DNA of 64,000 nucleotides from contig CAVSWH010000001.1 of NCBI GenBank assembly GCA_963731625.1, positions 124,001-188,000 of the forward strand, given 5' to 3'. The translations under genes and the position numbers were made by a program. Positions within the stretch are counted from its first letter, which is position 1. Each line of letters opens with the position of its first letter. This DNA is from PALSA-555 sp963731625 (GTDB taxonomy: Bacteria; Actinomycetota; Acidimicrobiia; IMCC26256; PALSA-555). The notes beneath the pieces are model-generated. The model had not been told where the DNA came from. It saw only the letters and a list, made by a program, of their open reading frames with translations, and searched no databases. This document shows positions 1 through 8,357 of the stretch, piece after piece.

Positions 1-79
1 ACCCCAGGCGGCGCGGCGGCTCGACCGCCGGCGCGACCGGCTCGTCGGCGTCGGGCCGCACGAGCTCGTCGACGGTCAC
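1..79 (-). CDS. 5' end of an unidentified gene, cut by the window edge
   Basis: A GTG codon on the minus strand (79-77) overlaps the TGA stop of the upstream epimerase gene in a GTGA arrangement, typical of translational coupling. It opens a frame that stays open to the window edge for 26 codons (begins VTVDELVRPDADEPV). The visible part is charged and proline-rich with no recognisable domain, so no function can be given. Position suggests the third gene of the SqdB-epimerase operon; a glycosyltransferase would be a common neighbour but nothing visible shows it. Confidence 0.45.
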   Translation of the reverse strand, partial: MTVDELVRPDADEPVAPAVEPPRRLG

Positions 80-1026
80 GACCCGCGGTCCCACGTCTCG
101 CGCACCTCGCGCCACAGCGACGCGAGGCCCTCGTCGAGCGTCACCCGCGGGTCGAAGCCGAGTGCGCGCGCCCGGCCGGTGTCGACGTCGACGGCCTGCA
201 TCTCGCCGTCACGCGCAGGGACGTGCTCGACGGGCAGTGGGGTGGCGCAGGCGCGGCGCACCGCGTCGACCAGCTCGAGCACCGAGATCGACGCACCCGA
301 CCCGACGACGACGGTCCCGGTCCACGCGTCCTGGACCGCGCGGCCGACTGCGGCCGCGACGTCGTCGACGTGGATGAAGTCTCTTCGCTGGTCGCCGTCG
401 CCGTAGACCTGCAGCGTGGCGCCGGACAGCGCGGCGCGCATGAGCCGGGCGACGATGCTGTCCTTGCTGCCCATCCCGACGCCGTACACGTTCGTGAACC
501 GCAGCACGCACGGTGCGATGTCGTAGGAGCCTCCGTACGCGGAGAGCAGCATCTCGCACGCCGCCTTCGTGCCGCCGTACGGCGTCAGTGGCTGGAGGGG
601 CGAGCGCTCCGTGATGACGCCGTCCGCGGCGCTGCCCACCACCGCGTTCGTCGACGCCAGCACGAACTGGGTCACACCGCGCACCCGCGCCAGCTCGAGG
701 AGGGCCGCGGTCACCGCGACGTTGTCGGCGAACACACGATCGGGGGCGCTGATCGAACCGACGACCGACGTGGCCGCCGCGAGGTGCACGATGGCCTCCG
801 TCCCGTCGGCGACGGCCGCGCAGCGGACGTCCGGGTCCTGCAGGTCGCCGACGACGCAGCTCACCTCAGGATCGCGAGGCGGCGACCGGTCGACGACCGT
901 GACGCGGTGCCCGGCGGCCCGCAGCGCGCGGACGACCGCGGTCCCGATGAAGCCCGCGCCGCCCGTGACGAGCACGGCACGGGGTCCTGACCCCGCGCCA
1001 CCGGCGACGCCGGGGGCGGGCGCCAT
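76..1026 (-). CDS. NAD-dependent epimerase/dehydratase (extended SDR)
   Basis: Extended short-chain dehydrogenase of about 316 residues, probably acting on a nucleotide sugar in the cytoplasm. An N-terminal Rossmann motif (VTGGAGFIG) follows a short Ala/Gly/Pro leader, and the catalytic Tyr-Lys pair is visible in PYGGTKAACE with the upstream Ser/Thr in ASTNAV. The RFTNVYG stretch is typical of UDP-glucose 4-epimerase relatives. I chose ATG at 1026 because it overlaps the SqdB-like stop as TGATG; GTG at 1029 (GTGA overlap) and TTG at 1032 are possible. It is downstream of and coupled to the SqdB-like gene, so it may act on the same sugar. The exact substrate cannot be read from sequence. Confidence 0.88.
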   Translation of the reverse strand: MAPAPGVAGGAGSGPRAVLVTGGAGFIGTAVVRALRAAGHRVTVVDRSPPRDPEVSCVVGDLQDPDVRCAAVADGTEAIVHLAAATSVVGSISAPDRVFADNVAVTAALLELARVRGVTQFVLASTNAVVGSAADGVITERSPLQPLTPYGGTKAACEMLLSAYGGSYDIAPCVLRFTNVYGVGMGSKDSIVARLMRAALSGATLQVYGDGDQRRDFIHVDDVAAAVGRAVQDAWTGTVVVGSGASISVLELVDAVRRACATPLPVEHVPARDGEMQAVDVDTGRARALGFDPRVTLDEGLASLWREVRETWDRGS

Positions 1027-2252
1027 CACCAAGACGTGTGGGGCCCGACGCCTACTTCCTCACCGGGTTCGCCGGCGTTGAGTGGGGACGGCGGGCGCAC
1101 CGGGTTCGAGGCGCGCCGCCAGTTGACGAGCGGCACGAGCGCGTCGCGGTCGACGCGGTCTTGGTACCGCTCCACGATCCCGAACATCGACTCGATCAGG
1201 GTCTCGGAGAGGTAGTGCGGCTCGAGGCCCAGATCGACGAGCGCCTGGTGGGTGACGTGGTAGTAGTGCTCCTCGGCCTCGACGCGTGGGTTGTCGACGA
1301 ACTCGACGTCCGTCGCCCCCGGGTACGCGGCCGCCACCACCTTTGCGAGCTCGGCGACGCTCATCGTCTCGGTGAGCTGGTTGAAGACGCGGTACTCGCC
1401 CGGCTCGGCGGGGTGCTCGACCGTGAGGCGGAGGCACTCCACCGTGTCGCGGATGTCGATGATCCCCCGGGTCTGGTTGCCCGAGCCGTAGACGGTCAGC
1501 GGCTCGCCGAGCACCGCCTGGATGATGAACCGGTTGAGGACGGTGCCGAAGATGGCGTCGTAGTCGAGGCGCGTCGCGAGGCGCGGGTCGAGCGCAGTCT
1601 GCGCCGTGCGCTGCCCGTAGACGATGCCCTGGTTCAGGTCCGTGGCGCGCAGGTCCCATGCTCGGCATGCGAACTCGATGTTGTGGCTGTCGTGCACCTT
1701 GGACAGGTGATAGAAGGACCCCGGCCGCTTCGGGTAGAGCACACGGTCCGAGCGGCCCTTGTGGGTGATCTCGAGCCAGCCCTCCTCGATGTCGATGTTC
1801 GGCGTGCCGTACTCCCCCATCGTCCCGAGCTTCACGAGGTGGATGGAGGGATCGAGCTCCTTGATCGCGTAGAGGACGTTCAGGGTCCCGACGACGTTGT
1901 TCACCTGCGTCGCCACCGCGTGGGAACGATCGATCATCGAGTACGGCGCGGCGCGCTGCTCCGCGAAGTGGATGATCGTGTCGGGCCGGAAGTCGCGGAT
2001 CGCCGCGTAGACCTCCTCGGCGCGCTGCAGGTCGACCACGTAGACGCCGAGCTCGCGCCCCGAGTACTCCATCCAGGTCTGCACACGGGTGCGCAGCGTC
2101 TCGATCGGCACGAGGCTCTCGACGCCCATCTCGTGGTCGTACTGGCGGCGCACGAAGTTGTCGCCGATGGCCAGGTCGTGGCCGAGGTCGGACAGGTGAA
2201 GGGCCGTCGGCCAGCCCAGGTAGCCATCGCCGCCCAGGACAAGTACTCGCAT
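1026..2252 (-). CDS. sqdB: UDP-sulfoquinovose synthase-like (SqdB/Agl3 family)
   Basis: A 408-residue extended SDR closely resembling UDP-sulfoquinovose synthase, which makes UDP-sulfoquinovose from UDP-glucose and sulfite for sulfolipid or glycan synthesis. Visible family signatures are the NAD-binding GGDGYLGW at 7-14, HFAEQRAAPYSMID near 95-108, TMGEYGTPNIDIEEG at 144-158 with catalytic Thr144, and YHLSKVHDSHN at 181-191 with Tyr181 and Lys185. These match the plant/cyanobacterial SQD1/SqdB active site as known from the family. It heads a minus-strand operon with the epimerase and a cut-off third gene. No SqdX/SqdD-type glycosyltransferase is visible in the window, so a sulfolipid or a sulfonated envelope glycan are both possible end products. 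Confidence 0.9.
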   Translation of the reverse strand: MRVLVLGGDGYLGWPTALHLSDLGHDLAIGDNFVRRQYDHEMGVESLVPIETLRTRVQTWMEYSGRELGVYVVDLQRAEEVYAAIRDFRPDTIIHFAEQRAAPYSMIDRSHAVATQVNNVVGTLNVLYAIKELDPSIHLVKLGTMGEYGTPNIDIEEGWLEITHKGRSDRVLYPKRPGSFYHLSKVHDSHNIEFACRAWDLRATDLNQGIVYGQRTAQTALDPRLATRLDYDAIFGTVLNRFIIQAVLGEPLTVYGSGNQTRGIIDIRDTVECLRLTVEHPAEPGEYRVFNQLTETMSVAELAKVVAAAYPGATDVEFVDNPRVEAEEHYYHVTHQALVDLGLEPHYLSETLIESMFGIVERYQDRVDRDALVPLVNWRRASNPVRPPSPLNAGEPGEEVGVGPHTSW

Positions 2253-2435
2253 CGGTCAGTCTCCGCTCATCGCGACGGGTGGGGGGTAAGGCGGTTCCAG
2301 AGACCGCTCCCAAGCCAAGCGGACGCGTGCGAAGGCGCCATAGAGCCCGCGTGAAGGACGTGTGGAGATCCAAAGATGAGGAGATAAGGATGGTGTAAAG
2401 CCGCCGTCCGCTCGCCGACGACGCGACGCCGCGCG

Positions 2436-3758
2436 TCAGCGGCTCGGGATCCGCACCGTGACCCGCGTGCCGTGCCCCGGCTGGCTCTCGACGCGGACGT
2501 CACCGCCGTGCGCATGAGCGAGCTCGTTCACCACGGTGAGCCCGATCCCGCTTCCCGCCACGCCTCGCGCGCCCGCGCCGCGCCAGAACCGCTCGAAGAC
2601 GCGGCTCTGCTCGTCCGGCGGGATGCCGATCCCCGTGTCGGCGACGACGAGCCGGGCGCTGCGGTGGTCGCGGTCGACACTGACCGCGACGGCGCCGCCG
2701 GCCGGGGTGAACTTCAGCGCGTTCACGAGCAGGTTCGACGTGACCTGGTGCAGCCGCCGCGGGTCACCGCCGACCCGAGCCGGGTTTGCGCGGAGCGAGA
2801 GCTCCACGTCGGCCGACTCGAACTGGGGCGCAAAGCGCGCCACCGCATCCTCGGCGATGTCGGCAAGGTCCACGTCATCGAGCTTCAGTCGCGGCCCCGC
2901 CGCCGCGTCGGCGGCGGCCAGCGTCTCGAGGTCCTCCACCAGCCTGGTCAGCCGCAGGATGTCGTCGTGCGCCGACGAGAGGCGCGCCGGCGTCGTGGTC
3001 GTCACGCCGTCGATCATGCTCTCGAGCGTGCCGCGCACGACGGTGAGGGGTGTGCGCAGCTCGTGGGCAACGTCGGCCACGAGCGTGCGCCGCATCTCGT
3101 CATGCAACGCGACGGAGTCAGCCATGCGGTTGAAGGCAACGGAGAGCTCGGCGAGCTCGCCGCCCTTCCCGGTCTCGTGGACCCGGGCCGACCAGTCGCC
3201 GGCCTCGACCTTGCGCGCCGTGCGGATGAGGTCACCGAGCGGTCTGGTGATGCGGCGGGCGACGGTGATCGACACGACGACCGCGAGCAGCGCGGCGAGG
3301 CCAGCGCCGGCGACGATGGTCGCGAACAGCGCGTTGCGCAGGTCCGTCACGGCGGCGGAGCGGGCGGAGAACGCGACCCGGACCGTGCCCACCCGGGTGC
3401 CGGCGTGCACCACCGGCGCGAGCTTCACCAGTCGGCCGTGCTGGCGCGCCGGTCCGGCCACGATGTGGCCGTGGCTGTCGAGCACGTTCGCGCGGGCGCC
3501 GGCGTCGGTGGCCAACGTGAGCGTGGCATCGAGGTCGGCGTTCTTCCAGCCGGCGGCGTCGGTATAGGCCACGCCGGCCGCATGTGCCACCGCGGTGAGG
3601 GTGGCGGCCTGCTGCTGGGTCGTGAGGTCGGTGACGTCGCGCGACGACTCGACGAGCACGAGCACGCCGAAGAGCAGCAGCGCACCGAGCGCGACGATCA
3701 GGAACGCACCGAGCAGGCGCGCGCCGAGCGACGTCGGGAGGCGAAGACGGTTAGGCAT
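2436..3758 (-). CDS. Sensor histidine kinase, HAMP-HisKA-HATPase
   Basis: A 440-residue membrane sensor kinase, partner of the adjacent response regulator. Transmembrane helices lie at about 14-36 and 143-166 and bracket an extracytoplasmic sensor of about 105 residues. They are followed by HAMP (167-220), the H-box VADVAHELRTPLT with phospho-acceptor His232, the N-box NLLVNALKF (342-350), DTGIGIP (374-380), FERFWRG (388-394) and GSGIGL (402-407). All kinase boxes are intact. The start overlaps the regulator's end by 8 bp, indicating co-transcription. The sensor domain resembles no family I can name, so the stimulus is unknown. Confidence 0.93.
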   Translation of the reverse strand: MPNRLRLPTSLGARLLGAFLIVALGALLLFGVLVLVESSRDVTDLTTQQQAATLTAVAHAAGVAYTDAAGWKNADLDATLTLATDAGARANVLDSHGHIVAGPARQHGRLVKLAPVVHAGTRVGTVRVAFSARSAAVTDLRNALFATIVAGAGLAALLAVVVSITVARRITRPLGDLIRTARKVEAGDWSARVHETGKGGELAELSVAFNRMADSVALHDEMRRTLVADVAHELRTPLTVVRGTLESMIDGVTTTTPARLSSAHDDILRLTRLVEDLETLAAADAAAGPRLKLDDVDLADIAEDAVARFAPQFESADVELSLRANPARVGGDPRRLHQVTSNLLVNALKFTPAGGAVAVSVDRDHRSARLVVADTGIGIPPDEQSRVFERFWRGAGARGVAGSGIGLTVVNELAHAHGGDVRVESQPGHGTRVTVRIPSR

Positions 3759-4446
3759 CGGGCGTGAGCCGGAGGCGATACCCGGCGCCGAGCACCGTCT
3801 CGACGATCTCGGGTTGGCGCGAGTCCCGCTCGACCTTGCGGCGCAGGTTCTTCACGTGAGAGTCGATGGTCCGCTCGTAGCCCTCGAACTCGAATCCACG
3901 GACCTTGTTGATGAGCTCGTAGCGCGAGTACACCCGACCCGGGACTCCCGCGAGGGAGACGAGGATCCCCCACTCGGTCGGTGTGAGCTCGACCGACACG
4001 CCGCGCACCTGCACCTCGCGGCGGTCGGCGTCGATGACGAGCTCCCCCTCGCCGTAGGAGACGGGGCCCGGCCGGGTCACACCGTGCGCCGATCGGCGCA
4101 GGATCGCCTCGACGCGCAGCACCAGCTCGCGCGGGCTGAACGGCTTCGTCACGTAGTCGTCGGCACCGAGCTCGAGTCCCCGAATCCGGTCCTGCTCGCT
4201 CGACTTCGCCGTCAGCATCAGCGTCGGGACCGGGAGGAACTGACGAATCTCGCTGGCGACCACCTCGCCCGGCACGTCGGGGAGCCGCAGATCGAGCACC
4301 AGCAGGTCGGGCGCGGTCGAACGGGCGAGCTGGATCGCGTGCGCACCCGAGCCGGTCGAGAGCACCTCGAGCCCCGCCCGTTCGAGGTAGGACCGCAGCA
4401 GCTCGCGGATGCGCTCCTCGTCTTCGACCACGAGGACCGTCGGCAC
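3751..4446 (-). CDS. OmpR/PhoB-family response regulator
   Basis: A 231-residue winged-helix response regulator. The receiver domain (1-115) has the acidic pocket VVEDE (6-10), phospho-acceptor Asp52 in LLVLDLRLP, Thr79 and Lys101 in KPFSPREL. The C-terminal domain (about 130-228) carries a Trans_Reg_C fold with LTPTEWGILVSL and the recognition region SRYELINKVRG followed by RTIDSHVKNLRRKVE. It lies between the GtrA gene (1-bp gap upstream) and the histidine kinase (8-bp overlap downstream), so the three are one transcription unit. Targets are unknown; the linked GtrA gene and nearby sugar-nucleotide genes hint at envelope control. Confidence 0.93.
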   Translation of the reverse strand: MPTVLVVEDEERIRELLRSYLERAGLEVLSTGSGAHAIQLARSTAPDLLVLDLRLPDVPGEVVASEIRQFLPVPTLMLTAKSSEQDRIRGLELGADDYVTKPFSPRELVLRVEAILRRSAHGVTRPGPVSYGEGELVIDADRREVQVRGVSVELTPTEWGILVSLAGVPGRVYSRYELINKVRGFEFEGYERTIDSHVKNLRRKVERDSRQPEIVETVLGAGYRLRLTPDA

Positions 4447-4447
4447 G

Positions 4448-5080
4448 TCAGCGCTCCGACCGTGCCGCGCCGGTGAGCGCCGGCGCGGGTCGAGTGAAGA
4501 CGAAGCGGTCGAAGAGCACGAACTTGATCACGAACATGAGCCCCGTCGCCACGATGTAGGCGGCGTCGACGGCGACCACCGACGCCCAGTGCGAGGCGTG
4601 GCGCGTCGCGGCGGCCGCCGCGGCGCTCGCGCCGACGGTGGCGAGCAGCGTGGCGAGGACGATCAGGATGTACGGCATGAGCTCGCGGCGCAGGCTCACC
4701 CGGCCGGAGTGCTCCCACGCCCACTGTCGGTTGAGGATCCAGTTGGGGATCGCGCCCGCCAAGAATGCCAGCACGGCGGCCGGACCGGCAGCCATCCGTG
4801 CGACGCCGACCAAGACCGTCAGGGTGATCTCGCTGGCCAACACGGCGACGACCGACCCGGCCGAGTAGCGCAGCACACGGGTCTTGAGCGACAGGCGGTG
4901 CCCAGTCTTGATCGCGCTGAACCAGCCGCGGAGCCCCTCGGCCGCGGGGGCCGGCAGCGGCTCGGGGCCGGCGGGAGCGGGAACGGCCTCGGAAACCCCG
5001 GACGTGTCCAGGGCTCTACCTAACCACGCCGTGGCGTCGATGGACGGCCGAGGCTGGCACCGCCGAGACCGTCGCGGCAT
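4448..5080 (-). CDS. GtrA family membrane protein
   Basis: A 210-residue polytopic protein of the GtrA/DPMS family, whose members flip or assist flipping of polyprenyl-linked sugars. A proline/alanine-rich cytoplasmic leader of about 60 residues precedes four predicted helices (roughly 70-93, 98-115, 135-155, 165-190). The conserved GtrA element NRQWAW is at 117-122, with the late motif FVLFDRFVF near 187-195. It is the first gene of the unit with the two-component system. The long leader is unusual; internal starts are possible but ATG at 5080 is the first of the frame after the preceding gene. Confidence 0.85.
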   Translation of the reverse strand: MPRRSRRCQPRPSIDATAWLGRALDTSGVSEAVPAPAGPEPLPAPAAEGLRGWFSAIKTGHRLSLKTRVLRYSAGSVVAVLASEITLTVLVGVARMAAGPAAVLAFLAGAIPNWILNRQWAWEHSGRVSLRRELMPYILIVLATLLATVGASAAAAAATRHASHWASVVAVDAAYIVATGLMFVIKFVLFDRFVFTRPAPALTGAARSER

Positions 5081-5095
5081 GGGTGGCGCACCGCG

Positions 5096-5551
5096 CTAGC
5101 CGCCCGGCGCCGTGATCCGGAAGGTGGGGTGGTCGGGCGCGATCCGTCGAAGCTCATCGTCCGATGACCTGTCGCTCACGCCATCAAAGAACACGCCCAC
5201 CTCCATCTTCCAGCGGCGCAAGTAGGCCCGCAGGATCTCGGGCTTATCGTCGTCGATCAACTCGGTCGTCCGAAAAGCCTCGCGCCGGCGGCCGACGCGC
5301 AGCGTCCCCTCCTGGGCGACCCGGAGGTTCCGAACCCACTCGGTGACGCCGCGCGGCGCGACGAGGTACCGCTCCCCTTCGTGAGTCAGCGGGTTGACCG
5401 GCGTCTCGCGCAGCTGGCCGGACGTCCGCCCGCGGACCTGCAGGATCCGAGAGCCCCAGATGCTCACGCCAACGCGCGTCGCCGCCGCGACGCCGGGGTT
5501 GAAGACGTGTCGGGTGAACCACCCGGGTCGCTGATAGTGGTCACTCGCCAT
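5096..5551 (-). CDS. DUF385/Ddn-type nitroreductase-like protein
   Basis: A 151-residue protein of the deazaflavin-dependent nitroreductase (DUF385, split beta-barrel) family, usually F420- or flavin-binding reductases in actinobacteria. Typical features are the N-terminal amphipathic GWFTRHVFNP, then LQVRGRTSGQLRETPVNPL and YLVAPRGVTEWVRNLR, the family's cofactor-binding region. A longer open frame extends upstream but lacks similarity, and ATG at 5551 gives the usual family length, so I start there. It stands alone, divergent from the DUF4239 gene. Substrate unknown; F420 use is inferred from family only. Confidence 0.85.
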   Translation of the reverse strand: MASDHYQRPGWFTRHVFNPGVAAATRVGVSIWGSRILQVRGRTSGQLRETPVNPLTHEGERYLVAPRGVTEWVRNLRVAQEGTLRVGRRREAFRTTELIDDDKPEILRAYLRRWKMEVGVFFDGVSDRSSDDELRRIAPDHPTFRITAPGG

Positions 5552-5689
5552 CGGCCGATCCTTACACGGCATCGTCGGGTCAGCGGCGGGTGCTGACCTT
5601 CGCTGGCCGCCGGTGGCCGGTCGGTCCGTGGTTGCGCCGGATGGCCGTTCTACGCTGCGGCCAGCGCCACGTGCTGAGGTCAGGCAACG

Positions 5690-6499
5690 TTGGAAAAGTT
5701 CCTCATCGACAAGGTTCCCGGGCCGGTGCTGGCCGTCGGGTTCGTCGCCGTCGCCGTCGGCCTCGGGCTGCTGGGACTGTTCGTCGTGCGCCGGAGCGTC
5801 GCGCTCGCGACGTTGGAGCAGCACAACGACGTCGCTGGCTTCATCCTTGCCGTCGTGGGCGTGCTGTACGCCGTGATCCTCGGCTTCGTCGTCGTGATCG
5901 TGTGGGAGCAGTTCGACACCGCCCAGTCGAACGCCCACCAGGAGGCGATCACCCTCGAGACCCTCTACAACAACTCCGCGGCGTTCGGTCAGCAGGGGCG
6001 GCCGCTGCAGCGGGATCTCGTGGACTACGGGACGAGCGTGGTGGAGCAGGAGTGGCCCGCCATGCGGGACCACCAGCGAGGCAACCCGGAGACCGACGAG
6101 CGGCTCGACCAGGTGTGGTCCGACCTGCAGTCCATCCACACGACCGGGCCCGACCAGAACTCCTTCCTCGCGTCGTCGATCACCGCCGTGAATCAGCTCG
6201 AGCAGGAGCGTGACGCCCGCATCGACGACTCGAACCGTCAGCTGCCGTTCTCGCTGTGGGCGGTCTTGCTCGTCGGCGCGGTCATCACCGTCGGTTTCAC
6301 CTACTTCTTCGGCGTATCGCACCTCGCGGCGCACGCGCTGATGGTGGCGGCGCTGTCCGCGATGATCGGCACCGCCTTGTTCCTGGCGCTCAGCCTCGAC
6401 CTCCCGTACTCGGGAGACCTCGGAGTCAAACCGACGCCGATCGAGCACACGCTCCTCGACCTCCGAGCGATCCCGACGCTGCCACCGCCGAGCCGCTGA
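5690..6499 (+). CDS. DUF4239 (bestrophin-like) membrane protein
   Basis: A 269-residue integral membrane protein resembling DUF4239 proteins, which are distantly bestrophin-like and of unknown function. Two N-terminal helices (about 12-34 and 48-70) are followed by a soluble region of about 115 residues rich in charged residues (EAITLETLYNNSAAFG) and two C-terminal helices (about 186-208 and 215-240). The start is TTG at 5690, with GAGG ten bases upstream; no better start lies nearby. It converges with the trehalase gene across a 16-bp gap, with no hairpin visible between them. Confidence 0.78.
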   Translation: MEKFLIDKVPGPVLAVGFVAVAVGLGLLGLFVVRRSVALATLEQHNDVAGFILAVVGVLYAVILGFVVVIVWEQFDTAQSNAHQEAITLETLYNNSAAFGQQGRPLQRDLVDYGTSVVEQEWPAMRDHQRGNPETDERLDQVWSDLQSIHTTGPDQNSFLASSITAVNQLEQERDARIDDSNRQLPFSLWAVLLVGAVITVGFTYFFGVSHLAAHALMVAALSAMIGTALFLALSLDLPYSGDLGVKPTPIEHTLLDLRAIPTLPPPSR

Positions 6500-6515
6500 C
6501 GGGCGGCGCCCGGGT

Positions 6516-8324
6516 TCAGCGTTCGGCTTCCTCGAGGGCGTCGTGCAGGAACAGCGCGGCGTGGATCAGGCCCCAGTGAGTGAACGCCTGCGGGAAGTTG
6601 CCGAGAAAGCTGCCGGTGGGGTCCATCTCCTCCGCGTACAACCCGAGGTGGTTCGCGTACCCCTGCATCTTCTCGAACAACAGGCGGGCCTTCTCGAGCT
6701 CACCGGCGCGGGCCACGCACTCGATGTACCAGTACGAACACATGCAGAACGTGCCTTCCGAGCCGGTGAGCCCATCGGCGGCGGCCGCCTCGGTGAGATA
6801 GCGCAACACGAGCGCGTCGCTGACGAGATCAGACTCGATGGCCTCCATCGTGGCGAGCCATCGCTGGTCACGCGAGGCAATGAACCCGATCAGCGGCAGG
6901 AGCAGCGCCGACGAGTCGAGCGTCTTGCTCCCCTTGTACTGGACGAAGCCGCCGCGTGCGTCGTCCCAGAACTCGTGGTAGATGTCGCTGTGGATCGCGT
7001 CGCGGCTCTTGAGCCACCGGTCGACGGGGGCGGGCAGGGAGCGACGGGTCGCGATCCGGATGCCGCGATCGAGCGCCACCCAGCTCATGAGCCGGGAGTA
7101 CAAGAACTCCTGCTGACCGCCTCGGATCTCCCAGATGCCCTCGTCCGCACGGTCCCAGTTCTTGCAGACCCAGTTCAAGGACTCCGAGACGTGCTTCCAG
7201 AGGTCGTAGGAGAGCGGCTCGACGCATTCGTCGTAGAGGTCGAGCATGTGCAGCAGCTCGCCGTAGATGTCGAGCTGCAACTGACCGAACGCCGCGTTGC
7301 CGATCCGGATCGGCGCCGAGCCGCGGTACCCCTCGAGGTGGTCGAGGGTCTCCTCGGGCAGCTCCTTCCGGCCGTCGATGCCGTACATGATCTGGAGGGT
7401 GCCGGTCCGGTCGGCCTCCTCGTACCGGTCGGCGATCCACTTGACGAACGCGCGGGCTTCGTCGGTGAAGCCGAGACGGATCAAGGTCGCGATCGAGAAC
7501 GCGCCGTCGCGGATCCAGGTGTATCGGTAGTCCCAGTTGCGCTCGCCCCCGACCTGCTCCGGGAGCCCGAACGTGCCGGCCGCGGCGATCGAGCCGTAGG
7601 GCTCCGAGGTCAGGAGCTTGAGCGCGAGCGCCGAGCGATTCACCATCTCGCGCCAGCGCCCGTGGTATTGGGAGTGGCTCACCCATCCGCGCCAGTAGCG
7701 CAACGTGTCCTTGAAGGCGTTCTCGACCCAGCCGGGCGTGGCGGAGGCGTTGTCGTCGTCGGGGAGCGCGATCTCGAGGACGAAGTCCACGGTTTCGGCG
7801 GACTCGACCGTGATCTCGCCGAAGGCGTCGCCGCCCTCAATCTTGAGTGGCACCGGGGTCCGCAGGCGCAGCTTCGTGCCGGCCGCGTCCTCGGCGACGA
7901 ACAGCACCTGGTCGTCGTGCTGCTCCACCTTGTGGCGTGCCCGGGCGTAGTCGAACCGCGGCGCGCACCGGAGGCGGAACGTGAACGGTCCCCGGATGCC
8001 CTTCACGCGCCGGACGATCGCCTGCGTTCGGTCGTCGTCGTCGATCACCATGAAGTCGGTGATCTCGCCAACGCCGTCGTCGGAGAGGAAGCGGGTGAGC
8101 AAGATGTTGGTGTCGGGCAGATAGAGCTGCTTGCACCGAGACCCCTTGGTCGCGGGCGCGATCGCGAAGCATCCGCCGCGCTTGTCGTCGAGGAGCGCAG
8201 CGAAGATCGTCGGGGAATCGAAGTGCGGCAGGCACATGTAGTCGATGGACCCGTCGCTGCCGACGAGCGCGATCGTGGACAGGTCCCCGATGACGCCGTA
8301 TTCCTCGATCGGCTTATAGGGCAC
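6516..8324 (-). CDS. Glycoside hydrolase family 15 (trehalase/glucoamylase-like)
   Basis: A 602-residue GH15 protein, like the cytoplasmic mycobacterial trehalases that hydrolyse alpha,alpha-trehalose, or alternatively a bacterial glucoamylase. The N-terminal beta-sandwich begins with the family pattern PIEEYGVIGDLSTIALVG and GSIDYMCLPHFDSP. The catalytic (alpha/alpha)6 domain begins with ERNWDYRYTWIRDGAFSI and includes the GNAAFGQLQLDIYGELL segment. Length is normal for the family. GTG at 8324 has GGGGAG about six bases upstream. It is followed, in transcription order, by no close gene; the upstream IolE-like gene is 33 bp away and may be co-transcribed. Substrate choice between trehalose and maltosides is not resolved. 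Confidence 0.9.
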   Translation of the reverse strand: MPYKPIEEYGVIGDLSTIALVGSDGSIDYMCLPHFDSPTIFAALLDDKRGGCFAIAPATKGSRCKQLYLPDTNILLTRFLSDDGVGEITDFMVIDDDDRTQAIVRRVKGIRGPFTFRLRCAPRFDYARARHKVEQHDDQVLFVAEDAAGTKLRLRTPVPLKIEGGDAFGEITVESAETVDFVLEIALPDDDNASATPGWVENAFKDTLRYWRGWVSHSQYHGRWREMVNRSALALKLLTSEPYGSIAAAGTFGLPEQVGGERNWDYRYTWIRDGAFSIATLIRLGFTDEARAFVKWIADRYEEADRTGTLQIMYGIDGRKELPEETLDHLEGYRGSAPIRIGNAAFGQLQLDIYGELLHMLDLYDECVEPLSYDLWKHVSESLNWVCKNWDRADEGIWEIRGGQQEFLYSRLMSWVALDRGIRIATRRSLPAPVDRWLKSRDAIHSDIYHEFWDDARGGFVQYKGSKTLDSSALLLPLIGFIASRDQRWLATMEAIESDLVSDALVLRYLTEAAAADGLTGSEGTFCMCSYWYIECVARAGELEKARLLFEKMQGYANHLGLYAEEMDPTGSFLGNFPQAFTHWGLIHAALFLHDALEEAER

Positions 8325-8357
8325 GGTGCTCCCCCTCGGTGCTCGCTCGCCGGTCGG

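Noticed and set aside
5552..6448. N-terminal extension of the DUF385 frame
   Set aside because: It is antisense to the DUF4239 gene, and the family N-terminus begins at the ATG at 5551.
6500..6515. Intrinsic terminator between the convergent DUF4239 and trehalase genes
   Set aside because: The gap is 16 bp and shows no stem-loop with a T-run.
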